The notes below the pieces were generated by a model. It ran no database searches. It worked only from the letters and a program-made list of their open reading frames with translations, and was not told the origin of the DNA. 32,755 nt of DNA from Alphaproteobacteria bacterium UBA1254 (GTDB taxonomy: Bacteria > Pseudomonadota > Alphaproteobacteria > RF32 > CAG-239), in assembly GCA_002308495.1 (NCBI GenBank), contig DBVW01000002.1, forward strand, positions 55,208-87,962. The letters are read 5' to 3'. The position numbers and the translations under genes were made by a program. This document shows, piece after piece, positions 1 through 6,147 of this stretch. Numbering within the stretch: the stretch's first letter is position 1; each line of letters opens with the position of its first letter.

Positions 1-437
1 CCTGCCATTAAAACGGGATATGTATAAAGCCCCATATTGATTAAATCATCGTCCGGCTTGCCTGCTGTGCGATTTTTATCAACAGCGGCTTTGTAAGCAT
101 GGGCCTTATTCATAAAGCCTTTCGGGGTATATGAAAACAAAATCGTCGTAATTTCGGGAATTTCCGGAATATCTGATTGACGATAGAAAACGGATTTTTT
201 CGGGTCTAAGCCGAAAGCCAAATAAATGCAGGCGATTTCTTTTAATTTTTCATTTAAAACAGCCGGATCTTTTTCGGCGTTAATGGCGTGATAATCTGCG
301 ATAAACATGAAATGGTTTCCGCCCGCTTCCAAAACCTTATGCCCAAGCTCGATTGCGGGCTTAATTGCCCCTACCAAGTTGCCGATATGAGGTGTTCCGG
401 TCGGCTTAACGCCCGTTAAAACTGTTTTATTTTGCAT
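1..437 (-). CDS. trpS: tryptophanyl-tRNA synthetase, N-terminal part (cut by window edge)
   Basis: Charges tRNA-Trp with tryptophan in the cytoplasm. My reading of the minus strand from the ATG at 437 gives an open frame of about 145 codons to the window edge, beginning MQNKTVLTGVKPTGTPHIGN. The PTGTPHIGN segment is the class I HIGH-type ATP-binding motif in its TrpRS form. The stretch MGLYTYPVLMA near the edge matches the TrpRS segment MLxYPVLMA, which argues for TrpRS over the related TyrRS. The HMG-type KMSKS motif and the C-terminus lie outside the window. A weak purine-rich AAGAGA precedes the start. The gene is divergent from serS across about 100 bp, which must hold both promoters, though I could not pick a convincing one. 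The identity is clear, and the gene is incomplete only because the window ends. Confidence 0.93.
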   Translation of the reverse strand, partial: MQNKTVLTGVKPTGTPHIGNLVGAIKPAIELGHKVLEAGGNHFMFIADYHAINAEKDPAVLNEKLKEIACIYLAFGLDPKKSVFYRQSDIPEIPEITTILFSYTPKGFMNKAHAYKAAVDKNRTAGKPDDDLINMGLYTYPVLMA

Positions 438-541
438 TTTTTGTCTCTTTTCTTCATTTTCTTGTTGTAAACCAATATTAAAATTGATAATGTGTTTTTC
501 AGTTTAAATCAATATGTTTTTATCAAAAATAGGACATTAAA

Positions 542-1828
542 ATGCCGGATATTAAATTTATATTAGAAAATAAAGACCTCGTTTTAGAGGGATTGAAAAA
601 GAAAGGTTATACAAAAGAAGACCTCGATATAGATGAGCTTATCGGTCTTCATAAAAAAATTACAGCTTTAAAAACTTCGTCTCAAGCTTTGGCCGAAGAA
701 AAGAACAAGCTCAGCAACCAGATTAAGTCCGCCTCGCCTGATGAACGCCCGAACATTATCGCAAAGAGCAAAGAGCTTGGCGAAAAATTTAAGCTTGAAG
801 AGCAAGAGCTTGCGGATTTGAGCGAAAAATTTGAGTTGATGATGCTTAAAATGCCGAACCTGCCCTCGCCCGAATCTCCGGTCGGACCGGACGACAGCGC
901 AAACGTTGCGCGCCGTTATGTCGGCGAAATTCCGCATTTTGATTTTGCCCCAAGAGACCATATTGAGCTGATGGAAATAAACGATTGGTCAGAGATGGAG
1001 CGTATTGCCAAAGTTTCGGGCTCGCGCACATATGCCATTAAGAACGATTTGGCAAAGTTAGAGCTTGCCATGCACATGTTTGTTTTGGACAAGCTTCGTT
1101 CTCACGGCTTTACGGTGATTACCGTTCCTTCGATTTCGAAAGAAAAACCGCTTTACGGGCAAGGATATCTGCCGTTTTCGCGCGATGAGGTTTATTATTT
1201 GCCTCAAGATGATATTTATCTTTCGGGCACGGCCGAGCTCATTTTGAACTCGCTCCGTGCTGATGAGATTTTAACGGAAAACGATTTGCCCGTTCTTTAT
1301 GCCGGATTTTCGCCATGTTTCAGACGCGAGGCAGGCGCCGCCGGCAAAGACACACGCGGACTTGTTCGTGTTCACCAGTTTATGAAAACCGAACAATTTG
1401 TGATTTGTGCCGGCGATGTTGCCGAGAGCGAAAAGTGGCACCAAAAGCTTCTTCAAATTTCCGAAGAGGTTTTGCAAGATTTTGAGTTGCCCTACCGCGT
1501 TTTGGAAGTTTGCACGGGCGACATGGGCGCACCGAAATATCGTCAATACGATTTGGAAGCTTGGGTTCCGTCTCAAAACTGCTATCGTGAGACACACTCT
1601 TGCTCAAACATCACGGATTGGCAAGCACGCCGCACAAACTTGCGTTATCGCGCAAATGCCGACGGCAAGGTTAAATATGCTCACACCTTAAACAACACGG
1701 GTATTGCGACCCCGCGTGCTTTGGTTCCGTTTATTGAAAACCACCAAAACGCCGACGGCACGGTCAACATTCCGCCGAAGCTGCAGCCTTATATGGGCGG
1801 TGTTAAAAAAATCGGCAAAAACGCTTAA
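542..1828 (+). CDS. serS: seryl-tRNA synthetase
   Basis: Class II aminoacyl-tRNA synthetase that charges tRNA-Ser (and tRNA-Sec where present). The 428 residues match the usual SerRS length. Residues about 1-105 form the charged helical tRNA-binding arm typical of SerRS. Class II motif 2 is seen as FRREAGAAGKDTRGLVRVHQF. ETHSCSNITDWQARR and the C-terminal LNNTGIATPRALVPFIENHQ (motif 3, GxGxxR-equivalent region) are diagnostic for SerRS. The start at 542 follows an AGGA at a suitable distance. A strong intrinsic terminator lies 10 bp after the stop, so the gene looks monocistronic. It is divergent from trpS. Nothing looks unusual in it. Confidence 0.97.
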   Translation: MPDIKFILENKDLVLEGLKKKGYTKEDLDIDELIGLHKKITALKTSSQALAEEKNKLSNQIKSASPDERPNIIAKSKELGEKFKLEEQELADLSEKFELMMLKMPNLPSPESPVGPDDSANVARRYVGEIPHFDFAPRDHIELMEINDWSEMERIAKVSGSRTYAIKNDLAKLELAMHMFVLDKLRSHGFTVITVPSISKEKPLYGQGYLPFSRDEVYYLPQDDIYLSGTAELILNSLRADEILTENDLPVLYAGFSPCFRREAGAAGKDTRGLVRVHQFMKTEQFVICAGDVAESEKWHQKLLQISEEVLQDFELPYRVLEVCTGDMGAPKYRQYDLEAWVPSQNCYRETHSCSNITDWQARRTNLRYRANADGKVKYAHTLNNTGIATPRALVPFIENHQNADGTVNIPPKLQPYMGGVKKIGKNA

Positions 1829-1838
1829 ATCCAAAAAC

Positions 1839-1865
1839 AGACCTCTCAAAAAGAGGTCTTTTTTG
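1839..1865 (+). terminator. intrinsic terminator of serS
   Basis: Perfect 8-bp stem AGACCTCT (1839-1846) and AGAGGTCT (1852-1859) with a 5-nt loop, followed by a run of T to 1865. It lies directly after the serS stop codon. Confidence 0.92.
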
Positions 1866-1902
1866 TTATAAAAAAACCGATTCGGGCGTGTATTCTTTTA
1901 AT

Positions 1903-1931
1903 TTGACAAAAGGTTTTATTTGTGCTATATT
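1903..1931 (+). promoter_or_regulatory. consensus sigma-70-type promoter giving a predicted leaderless mRNA
   Basis: TTGACA (1903-1908), 17-bp spacer, TATATT (1926-1931). The predicted transcription start is about 1938, one base before the ATG at 1939. The promoter lies inside the longer open frame that begins at 1888, so that upstream start cannot be the natural one if this promoter is used. Confidence 0.75.
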
Positions 1932-1938
1932 AACTATT

Positions 1939-2634
1939 ATGGCTTTTATAACTGAAATGACAGAGAAAGATTTTGTATGTGAGCTCGAGCAGACTTTAAT
2001 GCCCGCGTTTAAAGCTCGCTACGATTTGGTACGCCGATATGACAAAGATTTTTATAATGACGATGTCGGCAAAATAGACCTTCTTTCGATGGCGCTCATT
2101 TCAAACCGAATCAGAAAACATAAAGCAAACGTTATGAACCTTCAAGACGTTGACGAAGCTTATACCCATGAGCAAAGCGGAGACGCCTTTTATAAAGAAG
2201 GTCCGCATTTGATGTCTCACGCCTATTTGGCAAATTTTCCGTGTGATTATGATGACATTAACGCAAGGTTGATGAAGGTTTTTGATTATTTTGCCAAAGA
2301 TTTGGGCTTAGACCCCATCTATGCGCATTTTGATAAACCGACATTCGTTCAGCCGCCTTTCACGGCAAACGGCATTATCCGCAATTTTGATGATATGAAG
2401 CACTCGGTTTTAATTAACGCCGAAATTCCGGCTTACGGATACAAAAACGAGCAAAAAATTCCTCAAGAATATATTGATCGTTTTTGCGATTATGAGCAGG
2501 ACAGATTTTTAAGGAAAATGGAAGAGCGTAATATGAAAAGAGCCGAAAGAAACCCCGATTGGAGCAATCCGCGAAAGTTTGAAGGTAATCTTCTAAACGG
2601 ATATTATCACAAGAAAAACCTTATAGATCGATAA
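1939..2634 (+). CDS. conserved-looking hypothetical protein, 231 aa, probably leaderless
   Basis: I do not recognise the family. The frame is open from 1888, but a near-perfect promoter covers 1903-1931, so the ATG at 1939 (MAFITEMTEKDF) is the better start and gives 231 residues. The protein is soluble and strongly charged, rich in Asp, Tyr, Phe and Lys/Arg. It has no signal peptide and no membrane segment. The C-terminal third is basic, with a run of charged residues around DRFLRKMEERNMKRAE that should be helical. It has no Shine-Dalgarno sequence, consistent with translation of a leaderless transcript. It stands alone between the serS terminator and the convergent lipoprotein cassette. Codon use resembles serS, so it looks native. 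Confidence 0.8.
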   Translation: MAFITEMTEKDFVCELEQTLMPAFKARYDLVRRYDKDFYNDDVGKIDLLSMALISNRIRKHKANVMNLQDVDEAYTHEQSGDAFYKEGPHLMSHAYLANFPCDYDDINARLMKVFDYFAKDLGLDPIYAHFDKPTFVQPPFTANGIIRNFDDMKHSVLINAEIPAYGYKNEQKIPQEYIDRFCDYEQDRFLRKMEERNMKRAERNPDWSNPRKFEGNLLNGYYHKKNLIDR

Positions 2635-2665
2635 GGGGAAAACCTTCAATTCTTTTTGAAACAGT

Positions 2666-2702
2666 AAAAAAGCAGACATATCTGTATAATACAAATATGT
2701 CT
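2666..2702 (-). terminator. intrinsic terminator of the lipoprotein cassette
   Basis: On the minus strand a perfect 8-bp stem, AGACATAT (2702-2695) and ATATGTCT (2681-2674), is followed by GC and six T (2671-2666). It lies about 25 bp after the lipoprotein stop codon. Confidence 0.82.
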
Positions 2703-2727
2703 ACGGCATTATAATAATTACTAAAAA

Positions 2728-3363
2728 TTAACCGTTATTAGATGGTTTTAGTATAATAAAATTATTGCCTTTTAATATATACTCCTTAACGACATCTGAT
2801 AATTTAATATTTACTTTTTGTTGAGGATCTAATAAAACTTCTGCGAATAAAGGATATGGCTCATTGTCAACAAAAGCGCCTACAACATTGAACTTTACAG
2901 AGCTTTCAGTATCATTAAATATAGTAAATATTATTGATACATCATTTTTACCAAAAGATGATTTTTTGATTTGATTAGCAATATGATTTGGAATATGTAA
3001 TCCCAACGACCCTTTGCCATCATTTAATATTGTGATTTCATTAGAAGATAACTCAAAGTTAGGTTTTACATTCATACTAATCTTAAATTCGGCATAAGAT
3101 TCCATTGATTTACTATAGCATTGTATATATTCAGCCGAAGGAATTACACTTTTAATTTTTTGTTGTGCTTCTAAGAGTTCACTAGAAGGTTGCCTAGAAT
3201 CCTCATAGTTGTTACAACTAAGAATTTCGACAGAGATAAGTCCATCAACACTTTTTGTCTCATTTGATAACAATTCACTTACTTTAACAATTGAACTCAA
3301 TTCAATTTTACAAGATGCAAGCAAAAAACATGTAAAAATAAGTAATAAATATTTTCTTATCAT
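2728..3363 (-). CDS. lipoprotein of unknown function, 211 aa
   Basis: A predicted lipoprotein anchored at the outer face of the inner membrane or in the outer membrane. Residues 1-17 are a basic-hydrophobic signal ending in the lipobox LLAS-C, with the lipidated cysteine at 18 and Lys next. The mature part has no further membrane segment and is rich in Ser, Asn and Ile/Val. It alternates hydrophobic and polar residues and is probably mostly beta. I do not recognise a named family. It begins 9 bp after the zinc-ribbon gene ends, with a good AGGAGC Shine-Dalgarno, so the two are one operon, closed by a hairpin terminator. Codon choice (many ATA, TTA, AGA) is more AT-rich than in the glg genes, which suggests acquisition from elsewhere. 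Lipoprotein class is solid; function is unknown. Confidence 0.85.
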   Translation of the reverse strand: MIRKYLLLIFTCFLLASCKIELSSIVKVSELLSNETKSVDGLISVEILSCNNYEDSRQPSSELLEAQQKIKSVIPSAEYIQCYSKSMESYAEFKISMNVKPNFELSSNEITILNDGKGSLGLHIPNHIANQIKKSSFGKNDVSIIFTIFNDTESSVKFNVVGAFVDNEPYPLFAEVLLDPQQKVNIKLSDVVKEYILKGNNFIILKPSNNG

Positions 3364-3372
3364 ATTGAGCTC

Positions 3373-3705
3373 CTAATTTTTTGGTCGTGTCATAATAGCT
3401 AAGAGACCTGTAATTATGTCTCCTAATACCCATATGAATATAATCATCATAAAGCCGAGACCGGTACCGATAGCTGCTCCTGCTTTTTCTGCTTCCGATA
3501 CTGCTGTAGCTGCTTCTTTTGCGGCTCCTGACATTCCTGAAATCATCCACCACAGCATTAAGATATTAAACCCATAGAATAACCAAAGAAATATTTTACC
3601 CATAATACCACGTTTAGCTTTTTTTATTACTTTTCCGCAATGGGGACATTTAAATGCGCTATCACTAATTTCTTTATTACATTCAGGACATTTAATTAAC
3701 GACAT
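3373..3705 (-). CDS. zinc-ribbon membrane protein, 110 aa
   Basis: Residues 6-23 hold two CxxC knuckles (C6, C9, C20, C23; CPEC and CPHC) of a zinc-ribbon fold. Two hydrophobic segments follow, at roughly residues 36-57 and 78-105, predicted to be membrane helices, separated by an Ala/Glu-rich amphipathic stretch. This is the architecture of small zinc-ribbon membrane proteins that are common and mostly uncharacterised. The Shine-Dalgarno AGGAG lies 8 nt before the ATG. Upstream sits a strong promoter and a structured leader ending in a terminator only about 25 nt before the start codon, so expression looks conditional. It is co-transcribed with the following lipoprotein. A joint role at the envelope is inference only. 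Confidence 0.85.
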   Translation of the reverse strand: MSLIKCPECNKEISDSAFKCPHCGKVIKKAKRGIMGKIFLWLFYGFNILMLWWMISGMSGAAKEAATAVSEAEKAGAAIGTGLGFMMIIFIWVLGDIITGLLAIMTRPKN

Positions 3706-3920
3706 ATTTTTTCTCCTATTAAGTTACAACAAAAAATACCACCATGATGAGAGGTGGTAGGAAGTTGAAACCTATTAATGGTAATAGTGTAGCTTATTTG
3801 ATATAAAAACACCTTATTGGCTACCTTCCTACCATTAGGCAAAAAGGTAGCTTTTTACATCTGGATTACCAGATAACCATTAAGAGGGTTTCAAACCTCA
3901 CATTGGTCATCAACCAATGC
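3706..3920 (-). ncRNA. structured 5' leader with probable attenuator (candidate unclassified RNA element)
   Basis: About 215 nt between the predicted transcription start (near 3920) and the ATG at 3705, with no convincing gene. On the minus strand the RNA can form these elements in order. First is a 7-bp hairpin at the extreme 5' end (3919-3913 with 3907-3901). Next is a long-range two-part stem joining 3894-3887 to 3772-3765 and 3883-3876 to 3782-3775 (8 bp each, perfect). Inside that stem are a 6-bp hairpin with a 4-nt loop (3874-3869 with 3864-3859) and an 8-bp hairpin (3851-3844 with 3827-3820). The leader ends in a terminator (3759-3753 with 3743-3737). The 9-nt segment 3833-3825 is perfectly complementary to 3764-3756, which overlaps the left arm of the terminator, so a competing antiterminator is possible. 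I recognise no known riboswitch consensus. An independent small RNA is the alternative reading. Confidence 0.65.
3731..3759 (-). terminator. intrinsic terminator inside the leader
   Basis: Minus-strand stem TACCACC (3759-3753) and GGTGGTA (3743-3737), 7 bp, 9-nt loop, followed by T at 3736-3731. It ends about 25 nt before the ATG of the zinc-ribbon gene and after a dedicated promoter, which is the arrangement of a transcription attenuator. Confidence 0.78.
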
Positions 3921-3926
3921 AAGCTT

Positions 3927-3955
3927 AGATTATTTCATAAGGAAATAATTGTCAA
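3927..3955 (-). promoter_or_regulatory. consensus promoter of the leader and cassette
   Basis: Minus strand TTGACA (3955-3950), 17-bp spacer, TAATCT (3932-3927), predicted start near 3920. The -35 lies in one arm of an imperfect inverted repeat: + strand AATAATTGTCAAT at 3944-3956 and ATTGACATTATT at 3974-3985. That repeat could be an operator. Confidence 0.75.
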
Positions 3956-4017
3956 TTTGTTTTTTAAAGCAAGATTGACATTATTAAATTTATTATTTTT
4001 TATGTTGTTGACTAAAT

Positions 4018-6144
4018 CTATCCCCTTCCCGCTTTAACGGCGGTGATGTTGCGGATAAAGGTTGTATCGGTTGCAAGATCTTCGATGTTTATCGGCAATT
4101 TGTGGCGCCAGTTCGGATATTTATCGCGGTCCGTGCCGGGAAGATTTTGAAGCTCGGTTACGCCTAAAATGTCTTCAAGTTGCAAAACGACAACATCGCT
4201 TTGGCTGCGCCCCAAAAACTTATGAGCGGCCTCGTCCAAGCCTTCGGGATAACCCTCACCGTATAAATAATCGCTTTTGCGCAAATTGTCGTGCGGCCAA
4301 ACGTGGTTTTCATCCAAAACTTTCAACAAGCGCCATCTTTCCTGTTCGCGCTGTTTATAAAGGTTTTCGCGCTCGGTTTTCGTGATTAGTTTCAAGTTAT
4401 ATTTAAGCTCGATTTCATAGCCGAACCACCACATTTTCAGAGGTGTCATATCGTGGGTGCCTATTGAGACAAACGCATTTTGAGGATAATATTGCGGAGC
4501 TTTGAAATCGCCCGCGCCGAAATCCCATCTTTCCGCCCACAAAATGCTCATTGAATAGATGTTGTTTTCTTCGAGCTTTTCCAAAAAGCCGGCTGGAACG
4601 TTTCCGATACTTTCACCGACAATCAAGCATTGGTTCAAATAACTTTCTAACGCAACGAGTGCAAGCATCTGATCAAAGTTATAATAAATATATGTGCCAT
4701 CATTACCATCGTCTTTAATCATATACATGCGAAGCAAACTCATGACGTGGTCAATTCTTAAAGCGCCCGCGTATTTCATATTTGCACGCAAGATTTTCAA
4801 AAACGGCTCATACGCTCTTTTTTCAAGTTCGCTCGGGTTGAACGCACCCAAACACCATTTTTGCCCCTTTTGGAAAAAGACATCAGGCGGCGCCCCTGCC
4901 CCCGCGTTTTTAATATATGCATATCTGTCGGACCAAAGTTCGGCGCTGTCTTTGCAAACGCCGACCGGCAAATCGCGGTATAAGCCGATTTTTAAGCCCA
5001 AATTGTTGATATAACCCGCGACTTTTTCAAACTGTCTGTTCGCCTCAAATTGCAAAAATTTGAAAAACTCAATTTCGGTTTTGTGCGTTTCTTCAAAAAT
5101 CGCAATATCCATCGGGTTTTGGTTTTTCAAGCCCTGAGGCCAAGCCTGCCACCCGCCCCAAACACTGTGGCATTTGTTGTGATAAATTGCCTGATAAATT
5201 GCAAACAGATTTAAGCTCAGGCCCTCTTTTTTCTTAAAATCCTCAAAGGCTTTCGATGGCTTTTTCTGCTTTTCGAAAATTTCATATAAGACTTTTATTT
5301 TTAAATTATAGACGCCGGTGTAATCAATTAAATCTTGCTTCTTTAAATTTTCAATTTCTTTGGCATATTTCTTTTTTGTTTCGGCGCTAAAACCTTCGAC
5401 TTCTTCAACATCGATATAAATCGGGTTTAAGAACAGACGGCTGATTGAAGAATACGGACTCGCATTTTCCGGAAAATCGTGAAACAAGGTGTTAATCGGG
5501 TTTAAGCCGATAATATCTGCGCCAACCCCCGAAGCGATTTTTGCAAAATTTTTCAAATCGGTAAAGTCGCCCACACCCCAGTTGTGTTTGCTTTTTAAAG
5601 AATAAAGCTGCAGCGTAAATCCCCAAAGTTTTGAGTTTTGAGCCTGAGGCAATGTGTAACATTTTTCGGGTGCGACGGCAAGCTTTGAATGGTAAAGCTG
5701 TTTGCCGATTTCAATTTCAAGATTGTAATAGCCTATCTCAAGATTTGTGTTGATACCGAGCACAAATTTCTGATAAACCGTATTGCCGATTTTTTTCTCT
5801 TCCGCCAAGTTTTTTTCAAACTCTAAAACTTCGCCTTTTTTCTTTGTCTCCGATAATGCGCGAATGGTGATTTTTTCGCCCGCATCTTTTTGCTTTAAAT
5901 ATATATCTAAACTGATTTGATTTTCACGACAGATATATATCGGTTTGATAATTTCTTTAAAACATTTTTCATCAAACTTTTTCAAAGATGCGGCTGCCGC
6001 CTGCTCTGTTGATGCGTCATATCCGAGCTCTTCACAAAAAAAGGCAAGCAAGTCTTCTTCAACCTGGTGCCCTTGTATTCCTTGTGCCGAAAAAGAGGTT
6101 GCTATCCCGAGTTTTGAACAAAGTTCATAAAGATTTTTTTCCAT
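4018..6144 (-). CDS. malQ: 4-alpha-glucanotransferase (amylomaltase), GH77
   Basis: Transfers alpha-1,4-glucan segments between maltooligosaccharides, recycling the short chains left by glycogen breakdown. The 708 residues fit the longer, E. coli-like MalQ with an extra N-terminal domain (about residues 1-170) before the GH77 barrel. Visible catalytic motifs are the nucleophile in RIDHVMSLLRMYMI, the acid/base glutamate in VGESIGNVP and the third carboxylate in GTHDMTPLKMWW. The start codon lies 3 nt after the glgX stop, and the GCGAGG that precedes it is part of the end of glgX, so translation is probably coupled. It is the last gene of glgB-glgX-malQ. I see no clear terminator after it before the next promoter at 3955. 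Confidence 0.95.
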   Translation of the reverse strand: MEKNLYELCSKLGIATSFSAQGIQGHQVEEDLLAFFCEELGYDASTEQAAAASLKKFDEKCFKEIIKPIYICRENQISLDIYLKQKDAGEKITIRALSETKKKGEVLEFEKNLAEEKKIGNTVYQKFVLGINTNLEIGYYNLEIEIGKQLYHSKLAVAPEKCYTLPQAQNSKLWGFTLQLYSLKSKHNWGVGDFTDLKNFAKIASGVGADIIGLNPINTLFHDFPENASPYSSISRLFLNPIYIDVEEVEGFSAETKKKYAKEIENLKKQDLIDYTGVYNLKIKVLYEIFEKQKKPSKAFEDFKKKEGLSLNLFAIYQAIYHNKCHSVWGGWQAWPQGLKNQNPMDIAIFEETHKTEIEFFKFLQFEANRQFEKVAGYINNLGLKIGLYRDLPVGVCKDSAELWSDRYAYIKNAGAGAPPDVFFQKGQKWCLGAFNPSELEKRAYEPFLKILRANMKYAGALRIDHVMSLLRMYMIKDDGNDGTYIYYNFDQMLALVALESYLNQCLIVGESIGNVPAGFLEKLEENNIYSMSILWAERWDFGAGDFKAPQYYPQNAFVSIGTHDMTPLKMWWFGYEIELKYNLKLITKTERENLYKQREQERWRLLKVLDENHVWPHDNLRKSDYLYGEGYPEGLDEAAHKFLGRSQSDVVVLQLEDILGVTELQNLPGTDRDKYPNWRHKLPINIEDLATDTTFIRNITAVKAGRG

Positions 6145-6147
6145 TTT

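Noticed and set aside
486..520. Promoter for serS beginning at TTGATA
   Set aside because: No acceptable -10 lies at 16-18 bp, so I do not list it.
1888..1938. Upstream start of the hypothetical gene at 1888
   Set aside because: The segment contains a full consensus promoter whose predicted start lies at 1938, so it is unlikely to be translated.
3820..3851. GGAAGGTAGC in the leader RNA resembles the conserved loop region of SRP (4.5S) RNA
   Set aside because: The opposing GTCAGG-type strand is missing, the hairpin is closed by different pairs, and the surrounding RNA has an unrelated branched shape. I treat it as coincidence.
3866..3910. A 14-codon frame in the leader on the minus strand (ATG at 3910, TAA at 3868-3866) as an attenuating leader peptide
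   Set aside because: It has no Shine-Dalgarno, begins only about 10 nt from the predicted transcript start, and shows no run of one amino acid. It cannot be excluded but is not supported.
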